Shown here: positions 7,738 to 16,414 of the stretch, one piece after another | Layout: every line of letters begins with the position of its first letter | Position numbering within the stretch: the first letter of the stretch is position 1 | From: Bacteroidetes Order II. bacterium | GTDB lineage: Bacteria > Bacteroidota > Rhodothermia > Rhodothermales > UBA2364 | Assembly (NCBI GenBank): GCA_016788705.1 | Contig: JAEUSQ010000029.1 | Location: 1 to 41,972 of the forward strand | Direction of reading: 5' to 3' | DNA length: 41,972 nt | Translations under genes and position numbers: made by a program | Notes under the pieces: model-generated | What the model saw: only the letters and a program-made list of their open reading frames with translations | The model's database searches: none | What the model was told of the DNA's origin: nothing

Positions 7738-9960
7738 TCAATTATTTGGCGGCTGGTTACCTTCCTTATTGCCCTTAATGCGGTCCCGTAAACGTTCTAA
7801 AACGGTTTTTTTCGGTTTGGGCTGTTCCGTTTGTGTGGGTTGTGGTGCGGGTGTTGCAGGTGAAGGAACCGGTGTGGGCGAGGCCGTTGGTTTTTGCTGA
7901 ACAGGTTTGGACTGCTGAACCGACGGTGCAACTGGTTTCGGTGTATTGCTTGTAGAAGGCTTTAGTCGCGAAGTGGTATTGGATTTTGGAGGTATTGTTG
8001 GTTTGTTGACCACGCCAGGGTTTGTGGATTTGGGGGCTGCGGGTATTACGACCGTGGCTTTTTTGGTCTTGACCAAGGAGTCGGTTAAAACGGTTGTGGT
8101 TTGGGCATCAAATTCCCTTGTTAGCGCGTCATACCCATTCAGGGTGTAGATCAAGGTGTGCGATCGGGCAGAAACCGTAAGTTGTGTGGGCGTTATCTTG
8201 CCAGTATCGGTTCCATCAAGGGTAATACTGGCACCAGTCGGAATGGAGTTCACCTGAATAGATACCTCATTTGGGAGGATTGGTGTCATATTCAGTGCGA
8301 CTTTTTGAGGGGTACTACCCTGACCTTGGGCCACTACCAAAAGCCAATTCAAGTCCTCGAATCCATCTTTAAAGGCAGAAACTTGATATTTACCAGGCGC
8401 GAGCATTAGGCTTGCAGGAGATTGGGTGCTGAATGTTTCGCCTGTTTCTACAGATCGTATATTGAGTTTTGCACCTGTAACCGGATTGGTACCTAACACC
8501 ACTTGGGTTTTATTGTTGTGATTAAGATACCACCAACCGCCTGCGGTGACACCACCAATGCCCAGCAGCAGGATCAAAAAGACCGGCCAGATGTTTTTCT
8601 TTTTCTGCGGCGGGGTAGCTACCTTCGGTACTGCATCCGGAATGGGCTTGGCTTCAACCGTATCCATCGGAAAGAGGCGTCCTCCCAAATCCTCGGATGT
8701 TAACCCTGAAGTGGACTTGCTCGCTTGCCATTCTGTAGGGGTATTGGGTGGAGCCGATGAAGGGGTATTCCACGCGCCGGATGCAGGCTTTTCCCAGTTG
8801 TTTTGGCTCGTCGGTACGGGGGGCTCGTCCCAATCGCTTGGGGGTGGTTCGGTAAAAGCCGGAATTTGGGGAGCGGTTTGAATTGGCGGTGTTATGGGTG
8901 CATCCATAGCTGGCAACGGTTGACGCCCAGTTGATTTCCAGTCTTCGCGGAATGCTGGTATAGCAGCTTGAGTGTCTGCCGTTCCAGACGGTTTGGTTTG
9001 TGGAAAAGGCAACAAAACCACTGGGCTTGAAGCACCCAGAAAGGTGGGTTTGGGTGGTATCTGACCTTGAATCACTGCCTTATAAATGGGCTGAAGAACC
9101 TTTGCAAATTCACCTACCGAGGCAAAACGGTCTTTGGGTTCGGGAGATAACAATTTTATAATCACCATTTCCAAGGCTTCCGAAATTTCCGGATTCAGCG
9201 AACGCGGCGGTGTGAGGTTATCTACTGGAATCCGTTCGGAGGCGGGAGCAGGTTGCTGGCCTGTTAGGGCGGTATAGAGGATCCCGCCAAAACTATATAA
9301 ATCCGTCCATGGTCCTTGTTCCATTCCTTTATGAAAAAGCTCTGGCGCATCATATCCAGTAGAAGCATAGGGGTGCGGCAAAACCGGATCATACAGTCCA
9401 TCGTTCACAAGGATCATTTTTCCGGCAGCGGGCATATAAATTTGTTCCGGCTTAATGCCTTTATGGACCACTTTTCGGTCGTGTATGGCTTTTAGACCTG
9501 TAAGGGCCAGTAGGGCATTTTCTAGCGCCATGCGTTCCGCAAGACGCCCACCATGCTTCATGATTAAGTCGGAAAGCGTGCGCCCTTCGTAGTAAGCACT
9601 CACGACATAGGCCGTCGAGTTGGAGGCAAAAGTTTCTTGAATTTTTGCAACACTGGGGTGGTTTACTTGTTGTAAGGCGTCTCCTTCCCGAAGCATCATT
9701 TCGATCCCGCCCGAAAGGTCAAACACCGCTTGGGTAGTCATAGGTCTGACTTCGGTTTCTCCTAAGTTTCTGGAGACGAGGTGTTTGGGGAATAATTCCT
9801 GAACCACCACCAACCGATCATTGGGGTCTTTTGCGAGGTAGGTAAATCCATTGCCACTCTGCCGAAGTACCCGACCTACTGTATATTCGCCATTTAGGGT
9901 AGTATTGAGGGGGAGCGCCTGATCGCTTCGTGGGGTAACGTCTTCAAATAGACTGTCCAT
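7738..9960 (-). CDS. Membrane-anchored pseudokinase with C-terminal PEGA domains
   Basis: In this 740-residue protein the N-terminal part (about 24-290) follows the Hanks-type Ser/Thr kinase fold: a glycine-loop-like SGNGFTYLA, the alpha-C glutamate in MLREGDAL (about E92), and an intact APE (205-207) followed by WTDLYSFGGILY. The three catalytic signatures are altered. The VAIK lysine is Gln54 (LVVVQELFP), HRD is HKG (166-168, IKPEQI following), and DFG is NDG (186-188). A Pro-rich linker follows (about 300-450), then one membrane helix (about 456-474), beta-rich PEGA-type repeats (about 480-635) outside the cell membrane, and a Pro/Thr-rich tail. Loss of phosphotransfer is inferred, with a likely scaffold or sensor role. 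The ATG at 9960 is preferred; the frame extends to 10104, but the extra 48 residues look unlike a kinase N-terminus. It lies between pgsA and pyrE. Confidence 0.88.
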   Translation of the reverse strand: MDSLFEDVTPRSDQALPLNTTLNGEYTVGRVLRQSGNGFTYLAKDPNDRLVVVQELFPKHLVSRNLGETEVRPMTTQAVFDLSGGIEMMLREGDALQQVNHPSVAKIQETFASNSTAYVVSAYYEGRTLSDLIMKHGGRLAERMALENALLALTGLKAIHDRKVVHKGIKPEQIYMPAAGKMILVNDGLYDPVLPHPYASTGYDAPELFHKGMEQGPWTDLYSFGGILYTALTGQQPAPASERIPVDNLTPPRSLNPEISEALEMVIIKLLSPEPKDRFASVGEFAKVLQPIYKAVIQGQIPPKPTFLGASSPVVLLPFPQTKPSGTADTQAAIPAFREDWKSTGRQPLPAMDAPITPPIQTAPQIPAFTEPPPSDWDEPPVPTSQNNWEKPASGAWNTPSSAPPNTPTEWQASKSTSGLTSEDLGGRLFPMDTVEAKPIPDAVPKVATPPQKKKNIWPVFLILLLGIGGVTAGGWWYLNHNNKTQVVLGTNPVTGAKLNIRSVETGETFSTQSPASLMLAPGKYQVSAFKDGFEDLNWLLVVAQGQGSTPQKVALNMTPILPNEVSIQVNSIPTGASITLDGTDTGKITPTQLTVSARSHTLIYTLNGYDALTREFDAQTTTVLTDSLVKTKKATVVIPAAPKSTNPGVVNKPTIPPKSNTTSRLKPSTSNTPKPVAPSVQQSKPVQQKPTASPTPVPSPATPAPQPTQTEQPKPKKTVLERLRDRIKGNKEGNQPPNN

Positions 9961-10111
9961 GGCTAAAGGAACGATATGGTGGAAAGAAATAATGACATGC
10001 AGGAAACCAGCATTGCGAAGGTTTCGGAATATACGGCAACGTGGCACATGAATCCATCCCGCCGATATAAATCTTAAACGTAAAGAACACGAAAAAGTCT
10101 CCAAAGAGCTA

Positions 10112-10702
10112 TTAGGGCGATGATTCTTGCGAGGGTAAAGGATTTAGGGCATATTGGGCATACTGAAGCCCCGTAACGACGGTGGAAAGGAGGGTGACCC
10201 ACATCAAAAGCGACATCGGCCACTGGGTAAGTAGGTATTTACTGATGCCTGCAATGGGAGGAATATGGGTACAAATCAACCAAACCAGCACCCATCCCAG
10301 ATAAACAAATTGAAGGGTGGTTTTTACTTTTGCGCTATATAATGTGGGAATGGAGGTGCTTTGGGCCTCAGCCCAAGAACGGAGTGCCGTAACAGAGAGG
10401 TCACGAATACCAATCACGATCACAAACCACCAAGGAATCTCTGGAACTAAAAAAGGCAGTACCAGAAAGGTGCCAAGAACAAATATTTTATCCGCCAACG
10501 GGTCTAAAAACTGACCAAAACGCGATTTCGCCTTCCATTGACGTGCCAATTTGCCGTCCCAGTAATCTGATAATCCTGCAATAATAAACACCATACCGCC
10601 CAAAAGTCTTTTTTCCAACGTCGGGGTGAGGATCAGCCAAATAAAAACGGGCGTCAGCACAATCCGGCTGAGGCTTAAAAAATTAGGAAGTTTTTTGGTC
10701 AC
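10112..10702 (-). CDS. pgsA: CDP-diacylglycerol-glycerol-3-phosphate 3-phosphatidyltransferase
   Basis: This enzyme makes phosphatidylglycerophosphate, the first committed step to phosphatidylglycerol, in the inner membrane. The 196-residue product has the CDP-alcohol phosphotransferase motif D-x2-DG-x2-AR-x8-G-x3-D-x3-D with D46, D49, G50, A53, R54, G63, D67 and D71 all present. Several hydrophobic helices follow, as the family requires. The start codon is GTG at 10700-10702; the next in-frame Met would remove the first membrane helix. It heads the minus-strand run pgsA, pseudokinase, pyrE, cinA and DUF6702, and is divergent from dnaK. Phosphatidylserine synthase is a less likely alternative given length and motif spacing. 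Confidence 0.93.
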   Translation of the reverse strand: MTKKLPNFLSLSRIVLTPVFIWLILTPTLEKRLLGGMVFIIAGLSDYWDGKLARQWKAKSRFGQFLDPLADKIFVLGTFLVLPFLVPEIPWWFVIVIGIRDLSVTALRSWAEAQSTSIPTLYSAKVKTTLQFVYLGWVLVWLICTHIPPIAGISKYLLTQWPMSLLMWVTLLSTVVTGLQYAQYALNPLPSQESSP

Positions 10703-10959
10703 AGGATAAGGTCATTCTGGTTGATGCTGTCAGGGTGCTTTTATGGCAGAAGTACTGCTTTGTTCAGGCGTCATTCCACATACTATCTGCTAAAGCTAAT
10801 ACTTTTTCGTCATACCAAGTTGCGGAGTTGTAAAGAATTATCAAACAGAATAAATGGGGTGTGACATTCTGGCATGAAAAAGAGAATCGGCACACTGCTT
10901 GGGAGAGATATGTGCAAATCATAAACTTGTATAACAATCAACCTCAGAACATCAATATC

Positions 10960-12858
10960 ATGGGAAAGATCATTGGAATTGACCTCGGTACCACCAATTC
11001 GGTTGTGGCTGTAATGGAAGGTAACGAACCAATTGTAATTGCGAATGCCGAGGGTGGACGCACCACGCCTTCGGTTGTAGGATTTAAAAAAGATGGCGAG
11101 CGCCTCGTGGGTGCGCCTGCAAAACGTCAGGCTATTACCAATCCACAAAATACAGTTTTCTCCGTCAAGCGTTTCATGGGACGTGGGTACGATGAAGTGG
11201 GAGAAGAACTCAAACAGGTTCCTTATCAGGTAGTACGGGGCGATAATGGCACCGCACGGGTTAAAATTGAGGAAAAAATTTACACACCTCAAGAAGTCTC
11301 GGCGATGATCCTCCAAAAATTGAAGCAAACGGCAGAAGATTATTTGGGTGAAAAAGTAACCGAGGCGGTAATTACTGTACCTGCATACTTCAACGACTCG
11401 CAGCGTAAGGCCACCAAAGAAGCGGGTGAAATTGCCGGATTGACGGTAAAGCGTATCATTAATGAGCCGACAGCTGCCGCCTTGGCATATGGTTTAGACA
11501 AGAAAAAAAGCCATATGAAAGTGGCTGTTTATGACTTGGGCGGTGGAACCTACGATATCTCGGTTTTGGAGTTGGGTGACGGCGTCTTTGAAGTACTCTC
11601 GACAAATGGCGATACCCATCTTGGGGGGGATAACTTTGACCAAGTTCTCATAGACTACTTGGCCGATACCTTTAAAAAGGAAGAGGGCGTGGACCTTCGG
11701 AAAGACCCAATGGCCCTTCAACGGTTGAAGGAAGCGGCTGAAAAAGCCAAAATCGAATTGTCTTCTGCCACCAATACCTCTATCAACCTGCCGTTTATTA
11801 CAGCCACTGCCGATGGCCCCAAACACCTGAATATGGAAATGAGCCGGGGCAAATTTGAGCAATTGGTGGACCATTTGATTCAGCGGACGCTCGATCCGAT
11901 GAAGAAAGCCTTGGCCGACGCCAAGTTAAAACCAACGGAAGTGGATGAGGTGATTTTGGTAGGTGGTTCTACCCGTATTCCAAAAGTACAAGAAGTGGTG
12001 GAAAACTTCTTTGGCAAAAAACCAGACCGCTCGGTTAACCCAGACGAGGTGGTGGCCATTGGCGCATCGGTTCAAGGGGGGGTTTTGTCGGGGGATGTTA
12101 CAGATATCTTATTGTTAGACGTAACCCCACTTAACCTCAGTATTGAAACATTAGGCGGTGTTGCCACCGTAATGATTCCGGCCAATACCACCATCCCTAC
12201 CAAAAAATCAGAACGTTTCTCGACGGCTGCCGATAACCAGCCTTCGGTAGAGATTCACGTTTTGCAAGGGGATCGTTCCATGGCCATAGACAACAAGTCT
12301 CTTGGCAAATTTTACCTTGAAGGGATTCCCCCTGCGCCACGAGGTATCCCGGCCATCGAAGTGATTTTCGATATTGATGCTAACGGAATTTTGTCGGTAA
12401 CAGCAAAAGACCAAGCAACGGGCAAAGAAAAGAATATTCGGATAGAATCTTCATCGGGTCTTTCTGAGCAAGAAATCCAAAAAATGCGGGATGCCGCCGC
12501 CCAGCACGCCGAAGAGGACAAAAAACGCCGAGAAGAAGTGGAAAAATTCAATGGTGCCGACACCCTCATTTTCTCTTCGGAAAAGAACCTGAAGGATTAT
12601 GGAGACAAAATCTCGCCGGATAAAAAAGAGGCAATAGAAACAGCCTTAGCGAAGTTGAAGGAAGTCCATGCAGCCCGTAATGGTAGTGAATTGGAAGGCG
12701 CCGTCAATGCCCTTAACGAGGCATGGAGTGCCGCCAGCGAAGAGTTATACAAGGCACAATCAGAAGAAGCGGCAGCACAACAAGCCGCAACAACTGAACC
12801 TGCTGATGCTCCGGGTGATGCAGGAGTAGAAGATGCCAACTTTACCGAAGTGAAATAA
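10960..12858 (+). CDS. dnaK: Molecular chaperone DnaK (Hsp70)
   Basis: DnaK is an ATP-dependent chaperone that binds exposed hydrophobic segments with DnaJ and GrpE. The 632-residue product starts at [20 protein letters not shown], the normal Hsp70 N-terminus. An open frame extends 33 codons upstream but has no Hsp70 character. The ATPase domain shows the phosphate loops ([16 protein letters not shown]) and the adenosine motif ([16 protein letters not shown]). The substrate-binding domain has [14 protein letters not shown], followed by a helical lid and an acidic tail ending in FTEVK. It stands alone between divergent pgsA and a strong terminator; dnaJ and grpE are not adjacent. I saw no CIRCE-type repeat upstream, so the heat-shock control is unclear. 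Confidence 0.98.
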   Translation: MGKIIGIDLGTTNSVVAVMEGNEPIVIANAEGGRTTPSVVGFKKDGERLVGAPAKRQAITNPQNTVFSVKRFMGRGYDEVGEELKQVPYQVVRGDNGTARVKIEEKIYTPQEVSAMILQKLKQTAEDYLGEKVTEAVITVPAYFNDSQRKATKEAGEIAGLTVKRIINEPTAAALAYGLDKKKSHMKVAVYDLGGGTYDISVLELGDGVFEVLSTNGDTHLGGDNFDQVLIDYLADTFKKEEGVDLRKDPMALQRLKEAAEKAKIELSSATNTSINLPFITATADGPKHLNMEMSRGKFEQLVDHLIQRTLDPMKKALADAKLKPTEVDEVILVGGSTRIPKVQEVVENFFGKKPDRSVNPDEVVAIGASVQGGVLSGDVTDILLLDVTPLNLSIETLGGVATVMIPANTTIPTKKSERFSTAADNQPSVEIHVLQGDRSMAIDNKSLGKFYLEGIPPAPRGIPAIEVIFDIDANGILSVTAKDQATGKEKNIRIESSSGLSEQEIQKMRDAAAQHAEEDKKRREEVEKFNGADTLIFSSEKNLKDYGDKISPDKKEAIETALAKLKEVHAARNGSELEGAVNALNEAWSAASEELYKAQSEEAAAQQAATTEPADAPGDAGVEDANFTEVK

Positions 12859-12876
12859 TCACTCCGCACTCAAATG

Positions 12877-12912
12877 AAAACGCCGAAAGACCCGCTCCTT
12901 CGGCGTTTTTTG
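12877..12912 (+). terminator. Bidirectional terminator after dnaK
   Basis: AAAACGCCGAA 12877-12887 pairs with TTCGGCGTTTT 12899-12909 around an 11-nt loop, and more T residues follow on the plus strand. The A-run on the 5' side gives a shorter T-run on the minus strand, so it can also stop the TonB-dependent receptor transcript coming from the right. Confidence 0.9.
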
Positions 12913-13018
12913 TTTATAAGTCTTTATGCCTATCGGATGTCCGAAAAATACCATTTTACCATAGAAGACACGTGAAATCCCGCTTATCGTTGACGTTCTC
13001 TGTTGGCAAATACCTTAC

Positions 13019-15427
13019 TTAGAAGTGTGCTTGTAATGAAAACAAAAGGTTTCGACCAGGTGCAGCCAATCCGGCACTATATGGGCGGTAGCGTTGGTCT
13101 GTGAGGTTTTCTATGCCAGCGCTAACCGTCCAGTTTGTATGAAATGGATAAATGGCCTTAAAATTGAGGGTGTACCACGCAGGGGAAAATGGATTGCCAT
13201 CAGCATCTTTGGCATAAAGGCTTGGTTTTTGGCGCTCTTCCTCGTTTAGGTTTTGGTACGAAACTTCTGCGCAATATGCAAGGCTGCCTTCCAATGTCAG
13301 TTTCCCTCGGTTAAAGGAGATGCGGGTGATGCCGAAGGCCGGGGCAGCATGTCGTGAGGCGCTTAGGTTGCCATTGTCCATTTCTTCTTTGCCCAATTGG
13401 TAATTATACCGAGAAGTCCATTGGAAACCTGCGGGCAATTTAATTGCTAACGCGGTTTGTATCCCATAAACAGTGCCATATGCGGCATTCTGAATGGCAT
13501 ATACTGTACTCGGTTGCCCATTATAGAGGATATTGCCCTGGCCATTTACCGTAAATGGACGCCGTACCATTGCATTGTCTAAGTACGTATAAAAACCAGT
13601 TATATCCCACTTAGCCAGTTTGCCAAATTGCTTTGCGAGGCCCAACTCTGCATTATAGGCATATTCTGCCTTTAAATTGGTGTTTGGCACCACCACTTCG
13701 CCACTGGCAAAGTCGAAAATTTTCCCAATGTCATCCACATTCGGTGCCCTGAATCCAGTACTGACAACGGCGCTGACTTTTAAGGTTGGATCAGGACTAA
13801 AGACCATTCCTATACTCCCCGTTGTGGCCGCATTGTGTATGGACGAGCGCGTGAAATCGAATGGGAAAAAAGAAAGATGGCGGGTAAAATCCGAAAAAAT
13901 ATCAAATACATTTGCCCGGATACCAGTCTGTGCCATCAACCGTTTGGAAACCTCAAACTGGAAATTTACATAAAGGGCATAACTTTTCCAGTCGGATTTT
14001 GGATACCGATCGGGAACCAAAATCGGTATGCCGCTGCGAATGTCCACCGCCGTTCCGGTAGAAGTGACCCGGTTTAATACATATTCCACACCATAAAATA
14101 CTCGATTCTTTTGGATATTTTTCTCAAAATCAAGGTTTGCGGAATAGGCTTTAACTTGTTCCAAATTGGTACGTAATCGGAAATGATTAAACCGCCGATC
14201 TATCCGACTTTCTTCAAAATATTGTTCGGCCAATCGGGTGGACATTCGGTCATAGACCTTGTTGTAGCTGTTGTGGGTAATGGTTAGCTGGTTCATTCGC
14301 CAGATTTGAGGACCATATTTCCAAACGGCTGAACTGGGCAAACCACTAGACGTTTCAATTAATCGGTCGTATCTTGCGTATTCGGAGGTTTCGGAATAAT
14401 GAAAACCATAGTGTAAATCCCATTTAGATGCCGGGGTATATTGTATTTTTTGCATTAGGTTTATTTGTGAATACCCACTTGGATTTTGAGTCAGTGGATT
14501 AGAATTTTCTACCATCCTATCTACATGGTCAATGCGTTCTACATAAAATGTTTTTAGGTATTGATCTGGCCCATTCCTACCCATTTTAAGGTCTCCAAAT
14601 TTAGAATAGGTAAAACTACTCACCGATGCCCATTTTTGCCCACCAATACGGGTATCAAAATGATGTGTGGTCTCTTGATTGGCCGAAGAAAAACGAGATA
14701 CTGTTTTTCCTGATATCAACACACTTTGATCTAATGAAAGTTGTGGGGATAATGTATGGAAACTCATTACCGCGCCAATCGCATCACTCCCATAAATAAT
14801 AGACCCAGGCCCAAAATAGATTTCGGTGTTTTCGATAGCAAGCGGGTCTAATGAAATGACATTTTGAATGTTTCCAGCTCGAAAAATGGCCGAATTCATC
14901 CGGACACCATCTACGGTGTAAAGTAACCGATTGGTGGCAAAGCCTCGAATCATTGGGCTTCCTCCGCCTTGCTGGCTTTTTTGGATAAATACTTCTCCCG
15001 ATGTACCCAAAAGGTCCGCCGTCGTTTGTGGGTTATACAAAGCAACATCAGCGGCAGAAATGTGAGAAATTTTGGCTGAAATCTCTTTCGCATCCTGGCG
15101 CCATCGGGTAGCAGAAACCACCACTGCATCCAATTCTGTAGCGGAAGTGGTTAAAAAAAATTCAAAATTCATAGATTCTAATGCCGCATAAGTAACGATT
15201 TCGGTCTTATATCCGATAACGCGGATCTCTATTTTGGAAGAGGATTTAAAACCAGAAATATCTACTTGACCATTTACATTGGTCAGGGCATAGCCCTTAG
15301 GCGTCTCACTACTGAGGCTTGCCAGATTTATGGGTGCGTTGGTCTCTTTGTCTTTAACGGTGAGGGTTTGTGCATAACTTACACAGGCCGAAAAGACGAA
15401 GAATGTAATATAGAATATGTGTTTCAT
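13019..15427 (-). CDS. TonB-dependent outer-membrane receptor
   Basis: This 802-residue receptor takes up a large ligand across the outer membrane using TonB energy. Residues 1-20 are a signal peptide ending in AQ. A carboxypeptidase-regulatory-like domain (about 22-93) follows, then the plug (about 105-225, with VVVSATRWRQDAKE, SPMIRGFATNRLLYTVDGVR and GPGSIIYGSDAIGAV), then the 22-strand barrel ending in the aromatic FSLQAHF. The plug pattern is close to the hemoglobin/transferrin/vitamin B12-type receptors, so heme, iron-siderophore or cobalamin are candidate ligands; the sequence alone does not decide. An inverted repeat abutting a TATAAT box lies just upstream, and an AT-rich membrane-protein gene precedes it on the same strand. 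Confidence 0.93.
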   Translation of the reverse strand: MKHIFYITFFVFSACVSYAQTLTVKDKETNAPINLASLSSETPKGYALTNVNGQVDISGFKSSSKIEIRVIGYKTEIVTYAALESMNFEFFLTTSATELDAVVVSATRWRQDAKEISAKISHISAADVALYNPQTTADLLGTSGEVFIQKSQQGGGSPMIRGFATNRLLYTVDGVRMNSAIFRAGNIQNVISLDPLAIENTEIYFGPGSIIYGSDAIGAVMSFHTLSPQLSLDQSVLISGKTVSRFSSANQETTHHFDTRIGGQKWASVSSFTYSKFGDLKMGRNGPDQYLKTFYVERIDHVDRMVENSNPLTQNPSGYSQINLMQKIQYTPASKWDLHYGFHYSETSEYARYDRLIETSSGLPSSAVWKYGPQIWRMNQLTITHNSYNKVYDRMSTRLAEQYFEESRIDRRFNHFRLRTNLEQVKAYSANLDFEKNIQKNRVFYGVEYVLNRVTSTGTAVDIRSGIPILVPDRYPKSDWKSYALYVNFQFEVSKRLMAQTGIRANVFDIFSDFTRHLSFFPFDFTRSSIHNAATTGSIGMVFSPDPTLKVSAVVSTGFRAPNVDDIGKIFDFASGEVVVPNTNLKAEYAYNAELGLAKQFGKLAKWDITGFYTYLDNAMVRRPFTVNGQGNILYNGQPSTVYAIQNAAYGTVYGIQTALAIKLPAGFQWTSRYNYQLGKEEMDNGNLSASRHAAPAFGITRISFNRGKLTLEGSLAYCAEVSYQNLNEEERQKPSLYAKDADGNPFSPAWYTLNFKAIYPFHTNWTVSAGIENLTDQRYRPYSAGLAAPGRNLLFSLQAHF

Positions 15428-15458
15428 GTGTCAATTTTTTTTACGTTTAAGCAATACA

Positions 15459-15490
15459 ATTATAGTCCACCTTTACACGGAAAAGTGGAC
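15459..15490 (-). promoter_or_regulatory. Candidate promoter with palindromic operator for the TonB-dependent receptor
   Basis: On the minus strand GTCCAC and GTGGAC form a 26-bp dyad (15465-15490) with additional TTT/AAA symmetry inside. It is followed without a gap by TATAAT (15464-15459), 31 bases before the receptor's ATG. No good -35 hexamer is present. The spacing fits a short leader, and the dyad would overlap polymerase binding, as a repressor operator does. It lacks a T-run, so a terminator for the upstream gene is less likely. The identity of any regulator is unknown. Confidence 0.4.
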
Positions 15491-15510
15491 AGTAATCTAA
15501 TCGTAACTGT

Positions 15511-16158
15511 TTAAACTGCTTCAGGCGGTGGAACAGCGGGAGATATAAAGAAGGATTGGTACAGGGTTACTTTCCAGGAAAATAGTTGAGGATAATCTGC
15601 TTTGTTAAAAAAAATCCATTCGGTACTTTCAGGAAAGTAAAGGGTTTTTAGATAATGATAAATCTGAACAACCGTTTGTTGATCAGTTTGTTTTTCTTTA
15701 GAAATATATAGGGCTAAGGAATTTAATTTGTTGTTGATCTCTGTCTCTTCTTCATCCCACCAACACCAATAATAGGTAGTATCCCCCTCCACGCTGGTTT
15801 TTATAATATCGTACATGTTTCCTCGATACTCAAACTCTCTTTCATGCTCCCATCGTAATATTCTTTTTTGTTCTAAAGAGGTGAATTTTAATAAAACCAA
15901 TTCTTTCTCTTGGATACCATGTATGCGAAGTGTCTGAACTTCTTGTCTAATGATGCTTTTTTGGTGATAAAGCAGTATCCAAAGAGTTGTGGTTGGAAAA
16001 AATACGATGAGTAATATAAGAAAATATAATATTGAATAAAATATATTAATTTGAAAAATGTTTTTACACTTAAAGTCGAAAATTAATATTTTTTTATATA
16101 TCTTATCTATAATATATTGGAATTTTTTGAGAAAATATTCAAGTAATGGGTTATACAT
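15511..16158 (-). CDS. AT-rich single-pass membrane protein of unknown function
   Basis: This is a 215-residue hypothetical protein that I cannot assign to a family. The N-terminus is lysine- and isoleucine-rich, and one membrane helix follows at about 40-62 (FYSILYFLILLIVFF). The rest is a soluble domain with a notable EFEYRGNMYDIIK stretch, a GDTTYYWCWWDEEET stretch rich in aromatic and acidic residues, and a Pro-rich end (SPAVPPPEAV). The ATG at 16156-16158 is used; the frame extends nine codons to a TTG. Codon use is much richer in A and T than its neighbours, especially in the first third, which suggests weak selection or recent arrival. It lies 83 bases upstream of the TonB-dependent receptor on the same strand, so a link to that uptake system is possible. 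Confidence 0.75.
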   Translation of the reverse strand: MYNPLLEYFLKKFQYIIDKIYKKILIFDFKCKNIFQINIFYSILYFLILLIVFFPTTTLWILLYHQKSIIRQEVQTLRIHGIQEKELVLLKFTSLEQKRILRWEHEREFEYRGNMYDIIKTSVEGDTTYYWCWWDEEETEINNKLNSLALYISKEKQTDQQTVVQIYHYLKTLYFPESTEWIFFNKADYPQLFSWKVTLYQSFFISPAVPPPEAV

Positions 16159-16360
16159 TTTAAGGAAAAGGATTCTGGCGTACAACTTGGCCTAAAAGGT
16201 AAGATGATCAGGTAAAGGGTAATTATGCGTTCTCTATTTGGCCCTTTTGTATAGGATTTTTAATCAGATCCTCGGTCTTGGTTAGGTCATACGACCGTCG
16301 TTTAGAAACATCGTCTCCAATATAAGAAGTAAACTACCAGAATATGACCACTTGCGATAC

Positions 16361-16394
16361 AAAAAAGGAACCCCCATAATAGGAGGCTCCTTTT
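16361..16394 (-). terminator. Terminator of the universal stress protein gene
   Basis: On the minus strand AAAGGAGCC and GGTTCCTTT form a stem with one mismatch and end in TTTTTT. It lies 20 bases past the stop at 16415. The region 16186-16360 shows nothing else I can name. Confidence 0.75.
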
Positions 16395-16414
16395 GAAGAA
16401 AACGTCATACCCGA

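Noticed and set aside
7738-7741. pyrE start at the TTG overlapping the pseudokinase stop
   Set aside because: The 26 added residues are unlike PyrE, and an ATG at 7663 gives the normal N-terminus.
9961-10104. 48-codon N-terminal extension of the pseudokinase
   Set aside because: The extra residues (METFSCSLRLRF...) do not resemble a kinase N-terminus or signal peptide; the internal ATG gives the family-like start.
10703-10959. CIRCE (HrcA) or sigma-32-type heat-shock site before dnaK
   Set aside because: No TTAGCACTC-type dyad or CTTGAA/CCCCAT pair was seen; only a weak GCACA/TGTGC repeat is present.
10810-11328. 172-codon open frame on the minus strand overlapping dnaK
   Set aside because: It overlaps the conserved Hsp70 N-terminal domain, and its product has no recognisable pattern.
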